In this document: positions 18,781-26,269 of the stretch, in pieces
How positions within the stretch are numbered: the first letter of the stretch is position 1
Layout of the letters: each line of letters opens with the position of its first letter
NCBI GenBank assembly: GCA_018335935.1
Contig: JAGXRG010000013.1
Location: 62,001 to 126,000 of the forward strand
Source of the DNA: Chitinophagaceae bacterium
GTDB lineage: Bacteria > Bacteroidota > Bacteroidia > Chitinophagales > Chitinophagaceae
DNA: 64,000 nucleotides
Direction: 5' to 3'
Position numbers and translations under genes: made by a program
Notes under the pieces: generated by a model
What the model was told of the DNA's origin: nothing
The model's input: only the letters and a program-made list of their open reading frames with translations
Database searches by the model: none

Positions 18781-19694
18781 TGGCATTAAGTCAAAAGAAT
18801 AAAGCTTATATAGCATTAGCAGCAACAAGTTTAATTTGGGGCACTACATGGGTGGCTATGAAATTTGGTTTAAAGGGATTGCCACCATTAGAATTAGCTT
18901 CTATTCGTCAGTTTATTGCTGGTTCAATTTTCATTGTTTTCTTTTTATTTAAAAAAGAAGCTTTACCAACTGTTCAACAATTTAAGAAATTATTTTTTTT
19001 AGCCATTCTCACATTTGTCTTAGCCAACGCTGTAAGTACTTGGAGTTTAAAATATATTTCAAGTGGACTTGGAGCACTTATTGGAGCTTTATATCCATTG
19101 AGTGTTGTTATTATTGAATATTTCTTCTTTAAAAATAAAAGCATAAACTATTTAACTATTATTGGAATTTTACTAGGTATAGGAGGAATAGTTTTTGTGT
19201 TTTATGATAATGCTTTTGGTGCACATCCACAAGGATATATTTTTGGAATCGTATTGGCCATTATTGCAATGCTAGCTTGGAGTTTGAGTAGTATTTTAAT
19301 TTCTAGAAAGTATATTCAAATGAATCCTTATTTTGGTATGGGTTGGCAAATGTTAATTAGTTCAATAATTGTTGGAATCTTTAGTATAAGCTCTGAAGAT
19401 ATCATCAGCATAAGTGAAATATCACTCACTTCTTGGCTGGCCATTACCTATTTAATAATTGCTGGTTCTATTGTTGCAATCATTGCATTTATATATTCAT
19501 TAAAATATTTAAACCCTGCTATTGCTGTATTGTATGCATATATTAATCCTATTATTGCTATGATTACTGGAGCAATTCTATTAAATGAAAAACTTACAGC
19601 AGTAATTTTTATTGGATCATTAATTACTTTAATTGGAGTTTTTCTTGTGAATTTTAGCATGAAAAAAATTAAAGAAAAAGAAATCTTAGGATGA
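18780..19694 (+). CDS. EamA/DMT superfamily transporter
   Basis: A 304-aa membrane protein with ten predicted helices in two EamA repeats (about 10-140 and 155-293). Family signatures include LIWGTTWVAMKFGL at the start and LNPAIAVLYAYINPIIAMITGAILLNE in the second half. Members export amino acids, nucleobases or other metabolites; the substrate is undetermined. The start codon overlaps the comEC stop (TAATG). The link to comEC is likely only transcriptional, as DMT exporters occur in many contexts. Confidence 0.88.
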   Translation: MALSQKNKAYIALAATSLIWGTTWVAMKFGLKGLPPLELASIRQFIAGSIFIVFFLFKKEALPTVQQFKKLFFLAILTFVLANAVSTWSLKYISSGLGALIGALYPLSVVIIEYFFFKNKSINYLTIIGILLGIGGIVFVFYDNAFGAHPQGYIFGIVLAIIAMLAWSLSSILISRKYIQMNPYFGMGWQMLISSIIVGIFSISSEDIISISEISLTSWLAITYLIIAGSIVAIIAFIYSLKYLNPAIAVLYAYINPIIAMITGAILLNEKLTAVIFIGSLITLIGVFLVNFSMKKIKEKEILG

Positions 19695-19952
19695 GTAATC
19701 AAAATCTTAAACTACCAATAGCAATATTTAACTTTTTCTTTACCACAATTTAAATATTTTTAAGAAATCGATTGTAAGTCTTTGCTGTACTGAGTTTGGC
19801 TTTATTATCATTAAAGTCAAAGTTTGTTACAAATGCCACTCATCCATAATTGAAAACTTATTTTCACTATTGTCACATTCACAAAAAAGCATTTGGTGTT
19901 AAAAATAGTTTTGTGTTTGTAAAACAATTTTAGAAACACAAAATTTAAAACT

Positions 19953-20393
19953 ATGTACAATAAAATATTTGTAAGTGTATTAGCACTTATATTTTCAGCA
20001 AATACTTTTGCTGCAAAAGTCAATTTAGATTGCACTATTATTTCTTCTTTGAAAGAAAAATTTTCAACTGCAAAAAATATTCATTGCAAATTGAAAGATA
20101 ATTTTATTAAGGTTAACCTTGAGATTGATGGAGAGACAAAAAATGTATATTTTGATTTAGATGAAAATTTAATAGGGGAGAGTAAAAAGGTTGAGCTAAA
20201 AACATTACCTGCTAGAGCGTTGAATTATATTTTACAACATTACCCTTACCCTAAGTATAATTTTTATGAATGTATTGAATTTACAGATGATAAAGGGTTT
20301 AAAAATTATTATGTAGCTTTCGAAAAAAATAATCAATTAATTACTTTGAAATTAGATACAAAAGGTAGAATGAGTCATTTTATTGTTAGTTAG
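19953..20393 (+). CDS. Small secreted protein of unknown function (PepSY-like fold possible)
   Basis: A 146-aa protein with a signal peptide (MYNKIFVSVLALIFSANTFAA, cleavage near 21). The mature part has a strand-rich pattern ending YYVAFEKNNQLITLKLDTKGRMSHF. This loosely recalls the beta-lactamase-inhibitor-like PepSY domains that are common in Bacteroidota periplasmic proteins; I cannot confirm it. A TAGTTTTG sequence at 19906 could be a -7 box. It is followed at once by a strong hairpin terminator, so it is probably monocistronic. Confidence 0.6.
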   Translation: MYNKIFVSVLALIFSANTFAAKVNLDCTIISSLKEKFSTAKNIHCKLKDNFIKVNLEIDGETKNVYFDLDENLIGESKKVELKTLPARALNYILQHYPYPKYNFYECIEFTDDKGFKNYYVAFEKNNQLITLKLDTKGRMSHFIVS

Positions 20394-20401
20394 ATTCCAC
20401 A

Positions 20402-20436
20402 AAAAAACCTCATGAAACTTCATGAGGTTTTTTATA
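20402..20436. terminator. Bidirectional terminator
   Basis: Stem AAAAAACCTCATGA / TCATGAGGTTTTTT with a small loop, lying between the convergent stops of the secreted protein gene and the 52-aa minus-strand gene. The A-tract and T-tract give it polarity in both directions. Confidence 0.88.
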
Positions 20437-20451
20437 TAAAAAAGTAATAGC

Positions 20452-20610
20452 TTACATAATATCCATTCCTTTAGCAAAATGAGTACAAACTCCAGGCAAA
20501 GCTAGCCAAAAAAATTGTCTTACATCTGGTGTAATCAACATGTATAAAAGTATTGCAGTCCAAATGGTAAAATAAATCCAGTATTTTTTTGTTGATTTTT
20601 TTGCTTCCAT
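20452..20610 (-). CDS. 52-aa small membrane protein (below the ORF-track cutoff)
   Basis: I found this by translating the minus strand. It has an ATG at 20610 and a TAA at 20452, giving 52 residues beginning MEAKKSTKKYWIYFTIWTAI. A basic N-terminus leads into one hydrophobic helix (about 10-27). A second amphipathic stretch, FFWLALPGVCTHF, lies near the C-terminus. It is flanked by a shared terminator downstream and by the acyl-CoA dehydrogenase promoter region upstream. The intact frame, ordinary codon use and basic-then-hydrophobic design suggest a real gene. I do not recognise the family and assign no function. Confidence 0.55.
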   Translation of the reverse strand: MEAKKSTKKYWIYFTIWTAILLYMLITPDVRQFFWLALPGVCTHFAKGMDIM

Positions 20611-20713
20611 GATTTAAAATTATTTGGCAAATATAAGGATGCCATCAAAAATATTCACTCAATAATATTTTTTGATAATAATTAATTAAGTTTTTTATCC
20701 ATTGAGTTTGGTT

Positions 20714-20721
20714 TATGTTTG
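20714..20721 (+). promoter_or_regulatory. Predicted -7 box upstream of the acyl-CoA dehydrogenase gene
   Basis: TATGTTTG matches TAnnTTTG and lies 31 bp before the ATG at 20753. No -33 TTTG was found at standard spacing, so confidence is limited. Confidence 0.4.
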
Positions 20722-20752
20722 CAAACTAACAAGTGTTAGTTAAAATATAGCT

Positions 20753-21892
20753 ATGAATTTTCAACAAACTGAACTTACTACACAAGCTGCACAAATTGCA
20801 CGTGATTTTGCCCAACAACATATAAAACCACATTTAATGGAGTGGGATGAGAGTCAAGAATTTCCAGTTCATATTTTTAAGGAATTAGGAAAACTAGGTA
20901 TGATGGGTGTTTTAGTTCCTGCAGAATATGGTGGAACAGGGTTCGGTTATTTTGAATATAATGCTATAATACAAGAAATTTCTCAGGTATGTGGTTCTAT
21001 TGGCTTGAGTGTTGCAGCACATAACTCTCTTTGCACAAACCATATTTTAACTTTTGGAAATGAAAATCAAAAGAAAAAATATTTACCAAAGTTAGCAACT
21101 GCAGAACATATTGGTGCTTGGGGATTAACTGAGCCTAATACAGGTAGTGATGCAGGAAATATGAAAACTACTGCGGTTAAAGAAGGAAATAATTGGGTTT
21201 TAAATGGAACAAAAAGTTGGATTACACATGGTAAAAGCGGAGATATTGCTGTTGTAATAGCTAGAACAGGTGAACCAAGAGCAAAAAATAATGCAACTGC
21301 ATTTGTTGTTGAACGAGGAACACAAGGTTTCATGGCAGGAAAGAAAGAAAATAAACTAGGCATGCGTGCCAGTGAAACCTGCGAAATGATTTTTGATAAT
21401 TGTATTATTAGTGATGAACAAAGATTGGGTGAAGTTGGAGAGGGATTTAAACAATCTATGAAAATTTTAGATGGAGGAAGAATCTCCATTGGAGCCCTAT
21501 CTGTAGGAATAGCTAAAGGTGCTTATAAAGCAGCATTACAGTATGCACAAGAAAGACATCAATTCGATCAACCCATTGCAAATTTTCAAGGAATTAGTTT
21601 TAAACTAGCAGATATGGCTACTGAAATTGCAGCTGCTGATTTGCTGTTAGAAAAAGCTTGTGCCATTAAAAATGATGGAGGTAAAGTAACTTTACAAGGT
21701 GCAATGGCTAAATATTATGGCAGCGAAATAGCTGTAAAAATTAGTACAGATGCTGTGCAAATATTTGGTGGATATGGATACACCAAAGACTTTCCTGTAG
21801 AAAAATTTTATAGAGATTCTAAACTTTGTACTATTGGAGAAGGTACAAGTGAAATTCAAAAATTAGTTATAGCCAGAGAAATTCTTAGCTAG
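20753..21892 (+). CDS. Acyl-CoA dehydrogenase (short/medium-chain type)
   Basis: A 379-aa FAD-dependent acyl-CoA dehydrogenase, normal length. FAD and substrate motifs include GAWGLTEPNTGSDAGNM (near 122), SWITHGKSGD, and the C-terminal GEGTSEIQKL, where Glu363 aligns with the catalytic base of short/medium-chain enzymes (the EGTS Glu). Isovaleryl-CoA dehydrogenases place the base elsewhere, so this is more likely a butyryl-, 2-methylbutyryl- or general short-chain enzyme. It feeds electrons to ETF. It is convergent with the carboxyltransferase gene, with only 2 bp between the two stops. Confidence 0.92.
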   Translation: MNFQQTELTTQAAQIARDFAQQHIKPHLMEWDESQEFPVHIFKELGKLGMMGVLVPAEYGGTGFGYFEYNAIIQEISQVCGSIGLSVAAHNSLCTNHILTFGNENQKKKYLPKLATAEHIGAWGLTEPNTGSDAGNMKTTAVKEGNNWVLNGTKSWITHGKSGDIAVVIARTGEPRAKNNATAFVVERGTQGFMAGKKENKLGMRASETCEMIFDNCIISDEQRLGEVGEGFKQSMKILDGGRISIGALSVGIAKGAYKAALQYAQERHQFDQPIANFQGISFKLADMATEIAAADLLLEKACAIKNDGGKVTLQGAMAKYYGSEIAVKISTDAVQIFGGYGYTKDFPVEKFYRDSKLCTIGEGTSEIQKLVIAREILS

Positions 21893-21894
21893 TT

Positions 21895-23541
21895 TTAAAC
21901 TTGAAAAACTCCTGTTTTAAATTCTTCAATTTTTGGATTATGATTGGCTGCATTAATAGCTTCTGAAATTAGTTTTCTGGTTTCAATAGGGTCAATAATA
22001 TCATCTACCCATAATCTTGCAGCTGCATAATATGGTGAAGTTTGTTTTTCGTATCTGTCTTTTATTTTATTCAACAATTCATTTTCATCTGCTTCGCTTA
22101 CTAATTTACCTTTAGATTTTTCGCTAGCTACTTGAATTTGTAATAAAGTTTTGGCAGCAGCATCACCACCCATTACAGCTATTTTAGCACTTGGCCAAGC
22201 ATAAATAAATCTTGGATCATATGCTTTACCACACATGGCATAATTGCCAGCTCCATAACTATTACCAACAATAATTGTAATTTTTGGAACAACAGAATTA
22301 GCTACTGCATTTACCAATTTAGCACCATCTTTAATTATGCCACTATGTTCACTTCTACTACCTACCATAAAACCAGTTACGTCTTGCAAAAACACTAATG
22401 GAATCTTCTTCTGATTACAATTCATTATAAAACGGGCAGCTTTATCTGCACTATCGTTATAAATAACACCACCCATTCTCATTTCACCATTTGCTGTTTT
22501 GGTAATGAGTCTTTGATTAGCCACAATACCAACTGCCCAACCATCAACCCTGGCATATCCACAAACTATTGATTTACCATAATCCTTTTTAAATTCATCA
22601 AAACTAGAATTTCCATTTTCATCTGCATCAACTATTCTGTCTATAATTTCTACAATATCATAAGGTTTAAGATTGTTTTCGCTCATAATACCATAAATCT
22701 CTTTTGCATCTTTAAATGAATTGTAAGATTTTATTCTATTAAAACCTGCTTTTTCATTTTCACCAATTCTTCCCATTAAGGTTTTAATATAATCTAAACA
22801 TTCTTTTTCGGTTTTAAATTTATAATCTGCTATTCCACTAATACTATTGTGTGTATCAGCACCGCCTAATATTTCATTATCAATATCTTCGCCTATTGCA
22901 GCTTTTACCAAATAGCTTCCTGCTAAAAAAATACTTCCATTGCCTTCAACCATTAAAGTCTCATCACTCATAATAGGTAAATAAGCACCACCAGCAACAC
23001 AAGCACCCATAACAGCAGCAATTTGAGTAATGCCCATTGCACTCATTTTTGCATTGTTTCTAAAGATTCTTCCAAAATGTTCTTTATCCGGAAAAATTTC
23101 ATCTTGCATGGGTAGAAACACACCTGCACTATCCACCAAATAAATAATTGGCAAGTGATTTTCCATAGCAATTTCTTGCATTCTCAAATTCTTTTTACCA
23201 GAAATAGGAAACCATGCACCAGCTTTAACAGTTTGATCATTTGCTACAATTACACATTGTTTTCCACTTACATATCCTATGCCTGCAACACATCCACCAG
23301 CTGGGCAGCCCCCTTGTTCTTCATACATTTCATATCCTACAAAAGCTCCAATTTCAATAAAGTTGGAACTTTTATCAATTAAATATTCAATTCTTTCTCT
23401 TGCTGTTAGTTTGTTTCTTTCAGCTTGTTTGGCCATAGATTTTTTTCCACCACCAAGTTTAATGATTTCATATTTTTGTTTTTTGTTACTAATTAGTAAC
23501 TTCATCCAATCTTCATTTCTATTAAACTCTAAATTTTGCAT
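21895..23541 (-). CDS. Acyl-CoA carboxylase beta subunit, methylcrotonyl-CoA carboxylase type
   Basis: A 548-aa carboxyltransferase subunit that moves CO2 from carboxybiotin to an acyl-CoA. It has the two crotonase-like halves of the family. AGGCVAGIGYVSGKQC opens the N-terminal half, and the segment VDSAGVFLPMQDEIFPDKEHFGRIF followed by AAVMGACVAGGAYLPIMSDE matches methylcrotonyl-CoA carboxylase beta better than propionyl-CoA carboxylase beta. The ORF-track start at 23565 is TTG; ATG at 23541 (MQNLEFNRNEDW) is used. The biotin/biotin-carboxylase partner is not nearby. With HMG-CoA lyase elsewhere in the window, leucine degradation is the likely pathway. Confidence 0.82.
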   Translation of the reverse strand: MQNLEFNRNEDWMKLLISNKKQKYEIIKLGGGKKSMAKQAERNKLTARERIEYLIDKSSNFIEIGAFVGYEMYEEQGGCPAGGCVAGIGYVSGKQCVIVANDQTVKAGAWFPISGKKNLRMQEIAMENHLPIIYLVDSAGVFLPMQDEIFPDKEHFGRIFRNNAKMSAMGITQIAAVMGACVAGGAYLPIMSDETLMVEGNGSIFLAGSYLVKAAIGEDIDNEILGGADTHNSISGIADYKFKTEKECLDYIKTLMGRIGENEKAGFNRIKSYNSFKDAKEIYGIMSENNLKPYDIVEIIDRIVDADENGNSSFDEFKKDYGKSIVCGYARVDGWAVGIVANQRLITKTANGEMRMGGVIYNDSADKAARFIMNCNQKKIPLVFLQDVTGFMVGSRSEHSGIIKDGAKLVNAVANSVVPKITIIVGNSYGAGNYAMCGKAYDPRFIYAWPSAKIAVMGGDAAAKTLLQIQVASEKSKGKLVSEADENELLNKIKDRYEKQTSPYYAAARLWVDDIIDPIETRKLISEAINAANHNPKIEEFKTGVFQV

Positions 23542-23627
23542 ACGAACAAATGTTAGTTTTGGCAAATATAGCTTGGGTTAAATTAAACTTTTAAGGATTA
23601 AATATATCGAAACCCCAATAACTGATT

Positions 23628-24176
23628 ATGATTCAACAAGAGGATAAAGAACTTTTAATTTTATTTAAGCAAACCGATAGTAAGGAAAAAGCCTTTACTG
23701 CTATTATAAAAAAATATCAGGAAAAATTATATTGGCACATTAGAAGAATGGTTGTAGAACATGAAGATGCTAACGATGTTTTACAAAACATGTTTATTAA
23801 AGTATGGAATGGCCTTGAAAATTTTAGAGAAGATAGTCAACTTTATACATGGTTATATAGAATAGCAACCAATGAAAGTTTGACTTTTATTGAACAACAA
23901 AAAAGAAAATCTGCCTCCAGTATTGATGATGAGGAAAACGGGTTAAGTGAAAAAGTTGCAGCAAGTGAAGGCTTTGATGTTAAAAAACTAGAATGGAAAT
24001 TGCAATTGGCTATACAAAAATTGCCCGAAAAACAGCGAGTTGTCTTTAACCTAAGATATTATGATGAAATGCCTTATGAAGAAATGAGTAGGGTATTAGA
24101 AACCAGTGAAGGAGCATTGAAAGCTAGTTATCATCATGCAGCTAAAAAAATTGAAGATTTTATTAGAAATTATTAA
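23628..24176 (+). CDS. ECF-type RNA polymerase sigma-70 factor
   Basis: A 182-aa sigma factor with only regions 2 and 4. Region 2 (about 20-95) includes HEDANDVLQNMFIKVWNGLENFREDSQLYTWLYRIATNESL. Region 4 (about 125-178) is LPEKQRVVFNLRYYDEMPYEEMSRVLETSEGALKASYHHA, the helix-turn-helix that reads -35. It probably directs a small envelope-stress or physiology regulon. Two genes follow it closely on the same strand (gaps 33 and 10 bp), a membrane-anchored repeat protein and a Spy-like secreted protein, and they look like its operon and possible regulator. Confidence 0.92.
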   Translation: MIQQEDKELLILFKQTDSKEKAFTAIIKKYQEKLYWHIRRMVVEHEDANDVLQNMFIKVWNGLENFREDSQLYTWLYRIATNESLTFIEQQKRKSASSIDDEENGLSEKVAASEGFDVKKLEWKLQLAIQKLPEKQRVVFNLRYYDEMPYEEMSRVLETSEGALKASYHHAAKKIEDFIRNY

Positions 24177-24209
24177 ACTTTTACGTTCAAATACAGTCAG
24201 AATAACGTT

Positions 24210-24893
24210 ATGGGCGACGATTATAACATACTCAATCAAATAAAAAGCACAAATTCAGATACTTATAAAGTTCCAGAAGGATACTTTAATCATCTGGCAG
24301 ATAGCATTTTACTTAAAATTCAATCGAAAAATGCTTTCTATAGGGTGCCAAATAATTACTTCGATAATCTTTCTGATACAATTTTGGGTAAAATTAAAGC
24401 CCAATCTAGTGTAGAAACTTGTAATGAAGAATTGGCTACCATTGCACCATTATTAACACAAATCAGCAAAAAGAACGTTTATCAAGTACCAGAAAACTAT
24501 TTTAGTTCTTTTCAAGTTCAAGCTCTTGTTCAGCAAAAGCCAAAAATTGTTCAATTCAAATTTGTAAAAACTTATTTAAAATATGCTGTTGCTGCAGTAA
24601 TAGTTTCTGTAATTGCAGTTGGTGGTTTATTTCAACAGCATAATACTAGTCAACAAAGTTTAGCACTTCATCAACAAGTAAAACAGATTGATATTGAAAA
24701 AAGTATTAATCATATCAGTGATCAAGAATTAAATCAGGTTTTGGAAGAAGAACAATTGATAGCATATCAATCAACAAATAAATCAACAAGTTTGCCTTGG
24801 ACTAATTTAGACAATTTAGATGAAGAACTGAAATATGTTACAGATGAAGAAATAGACTCATATTTTAAAGAAAATAATATATCAATTAATTAA
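24210..24893 (+). CDS. Single-pass membrane protein with three VPxxYF repeats, putative anti-sigma factor
   Basis: A 227-aa protein. The N-terminal cytoplasmic region carries three copies of a short motif: YKVPEGYFNHLADSILLKI (about 19-37), YRVPNNYFDNLSDTILGKI (44-62) and YQVPENYFSSF (91-101). One transmembrane helix follows at about 122-141 (YLKYAVAAVIVSVIAVGGLF), then an extracytoplasmic tail of about 85 residues. The type II membrane layout, the position right behind an ECF sigma gene, and the cytoplasmic repeats fit a membrane anti-sigma factor. No classical zinc anti-sigma motif is seen. The anti-sigma role is inferred from context. Confidence 0.6.
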   Translation: MGDDYNILNQIKSTNSDTYKVPEGYFNHLADSILLKIQSKNAFYRVPNNYFDNLSDTILGKIKAQSSVETCNEELATIAPLLTQISKKNVYQVPENYFSSFQVQALVQQKPKIVQFKFVKTYLKYAVAAVIVSVIAVGGLFQQHNTSQQSLALHQQVKQIDIEKSINHISDQELNQVLEEEQLIAYQSTNKSTSLPWTNLDNLDEELKYVTDEEIDSYFKENNISIN

Positions 24894-24903
24894 ATTACTT
24901 ATA

Positions 24904-25377
24904 ATGAAAAACTTTTTACTCATATTGCTTTTATCTCTTTCTGTTCCTGTATTTGCTCAGGAAAATGAAATGTACGAGCAAGATGAAATGATTGAAAATA
25001 GTAAAATGGCACAATCTATTGATGCACTTAAAATGGCTTATATTACTAAAGAGTTAAATCTTTCTCCAGATGAAGCACAAAAGTTTTGGCCTATATATAA
25101 TAGTTACTCTACTGAAATACGAAAAGCAAGAAAAGATTTTAAGGCAGATGATCTAGCCTTTCAAGAAAGGAAAGTAAACATTATGAAAAGATATCATGAA
25201 GATTTTAGAAGAGTTTTAAATAGTGAAATCCGCTCAAAACAGTGTTTTAAAGTAGAACCTGAATTTCATAAAGTATTAAGAAGAGAATGGCAACGAAGAC
25301 ATGGAAACACACTTCCTGATAAAAATATTAGAAATATTCGTCCAAACAATGTTAAACCTATAAAAATTAAACCTTAA
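24904..25377 (+). CDS. Spy/CpxP-like periplasmic protein
   Basis: A 157-aa secreted protein with a signal peptide (MKNFLLILLLSLSVPVFAQ). The mature part is highly helical and charged. LNLSPDEAQKFWPIYNSYSTEIRKARKDF resembles the LTxxQ-type helices of Spy/CpxP-like envelope proteins, and the C-terminus is strongly basic (REWQRRHGN...IKIKP). The chaperone-like or stress role is known for Spy in enterobacteria; here it is inferred. It is the third gene of the sigma-factor operon and ends before a long hairpin preceding tRNA-Glu. Confidence 0.65.
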   Translation: MKNFLLILLLSLSVPVFAQENEMYEQDEMIENSKMAQSIDALKMAYITKELNLSPDEAQKFWPIYNSYSTEIRKARKDFKADDLAFQERKVNIMKRYHEDFRRVLNSEIRSKQCFKVEPEFHKVLRREWQRRHGNTLPDKNIRNIRPNNVKPIKIKP

Positions 25378-25416
25378 TAATGTTATTTTAAAACTGTAAA
25401 ACAGTTTTAAACCCTA

Positions 25417-25480
25417 AAAGATGCCAAGTTTTTTACGAGTTTTTAAAAATAGACTCTAAAAAAATTTGGCATCTTTGTTT
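25417..25480 (+). terminator. Long hairpin at the end of the sigma-factor operon, overlapping the tRNA-Glu promoter
   Basis: AAAGATGCCAA (25417-25427) and TTGGCATCTTT (25466-25476) are perfect inverted repeats. The interior continues to pair (TTTTTTA / TAAAAAA and GAGT / ACTC), giving a rod of about 60 nt followed by TTTGTTT. A second small perfect hairpin, TAAAACTGT / ACAGTTTTA (25389-25397 / 25401-25409), precedes it. It most likely terminates the sigma operon. Its right arm overlaps the TTTG of the tRNA promoter. Confidence 0.6.
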
Positions 25481-25495
25481 ACACCTCTATATTTG
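25465..25495 (+). promoter_or_regulatory. Predicted promoter of tRNA-Glu
   Basis: TTTG (25465-25468), a 19-bp spacer and TATATTTG (25488-25495), an essentially perfect Bacteroidota promoter. The tRNA begins 17 bp after the -7 box. Confidence 0.75.
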
Positions 25496-25511
25496 CAACC
25501 CAATTCAAAAT

Positions 25512-25583
25512 GGAGCGTTGGTCAAGGGGTTAAGACACCTCCCTTTCACGGAGGAATCACGGGTTCGATTCCCGTACGCTCTA
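25512..25583 (+). tRNA. tRNA-Glu (anticodon TTC)
   Basis: The cloverleaf folds by eye. The acceptor stem is GGAGCGT / ACGCTCT with one G-T pair. The D arm is GTCAAGGGGTTAAGAC. The anticodon stem is CCTCC / GGAGG around loop CTTTCAC, placing TTC (25545-25547) as anticodon. The T arm is ACGGG-TTCGATT-CCCGT. The 3' CCA is not encoded. TTC reads GAA/GAG, so this is glutamate. It has its own promoter and terminator. Confidence 0.95.
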
Positions 25584-25594
25584 CTAAAATCTTT

Positions 25595-25895
25595 TCAAAA
25601 GAAGTCAAAAGCCTGTAAAAAATTAGTGTTTACAGGCTTTTTTGTTTTCGCACCTTTATTATTGATTTGAATGAAATCAACATCAAACTTAAAACTTGCA
25701 TTAACATACGATAGGCTGGTTTCAAAATCAAAATTAAACAGCATACCTGTTATCATATTACTTCTATACAGAAGAACTTGAAACTGTTCAATTGTTTATG
25801 TAGTTTTCTAAAACTGTTATGAATACAATTTTTTCTTTGTTTTTTAAAATGTTAACTGTTGCTGTTTCTGCAAATGGAATAGGTAATTGTTTCAT
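25595..25895 (-). pseudogene. Frameshifted small-gene remnant downstream of tRNA-Glu
   Basis: Minus-strand reading from ATG 25895 gives MKQLPIPFAETATVNILKNK and stops at a TGA (25788) after 35 residues. Switching frame by one base within ATAAACAATTGAACAG continues as EQFQVLLYRSNMITGMLF and then FETSLSYVNASFKFDVDF, running on through the tRNA terminator to a TGA at 25595. Both pieces have protein-like composition and the frameshift joins them smoothly, so I read this as one gene with a frameshift and a lost C-terminus. The family is not recognised. It could also be two unrelated short frames. Confidence 0.35.
25607..25644 (+). terminator. Terminator of tRNA-Glu
   Basis: A 12-bp stem, AAAGCCTGTAAA / TTTACAGGCTTT, with a 9-nt loop and a T-tract, 25 bp after the tRNA. 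Confidence 0.85.
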
Positions 25896-25907
25896 ATTAA
25901 TTTGTAA

Positions 25908-26090
25908 TTAAGGTTTTAATAGTTCGTTTAAGCATTCTGCTATTTCTTCAATTATATCATCTTTTGTAAGTTGAATTAATTCAGCAAAACGGGTAATCCT
26001 AAAATAATATTCCATCTCTAATATTCTGCCAGAATCCCCTTCCCAAAAATCTTTATCACCATGAACACCAAATAATGCAATTCCATCCAT
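25908..26090 (-). CDS. Small unrecognised ORF, possible decayed gene
   Basis: A 60-aa frame beginning MDGIALFGVHGDKDFWEG and ending AECLNELLKP. The same frame is open and protein-like for seven codons upstream of this ATG (DCDGIIP) and then meets a TAG, so the present start may be secondary and the true N-terminus lost to that stop. The C-terminal half looks helical and acidic. It lies 12 bp upstream of the frameshifted remnant on the same strand, as if both once formed an operon. No family was recognised. Confidence 0.35.
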   Translation of the reverse strand: MDGIALFGVHGDKDFWEGDSGRILEMEYYFRITRFAELIQLTKDDIIEEIAECLNELLKP

Positions 26091-26212
26091 AGGAATTATT
26101 CCATCACAATCCTATTTTTCAAAGATTTTCTTACAGCATAAATTTTCGCTTTAAAAATATATGAATCAAAATATGATAAAAAATCACTAGAAAAATTCTA
26201 ATCCGAATCAAA

Positions 26213-26246
26213 AAAAAAGTGGCGAGATTATCTCGCCACTTTTTTA
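26213..26246 (-). terminator. Terminator of the 882-aa T9SS protein gene
   Basis: GTGGCGAGA / TCTCGCCAC (9 bp) with flanking A and T tracts, about 25 bp past the stop at 26270 on the minus strand. Confidence 0.88.
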
Positions 26247-26269
26247 ATTTAATTTATTTGTAAGTTTTA

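Noticed and set aside
20753-21892. Isovaleryl-CoA dehydrogenase assignment
   Set aside because: The C-terminal EGTSE motif keeps the catalytic Glu of short/medium-chain enzymes; isovaleryl enzymes use a different position.
25512-25583. tRNA-Glu as an active integration site
   Set aside because: No integrase, phage gene or direct repeat of the tRNA 3' end was seen within the window; only decayed frames are nearby.
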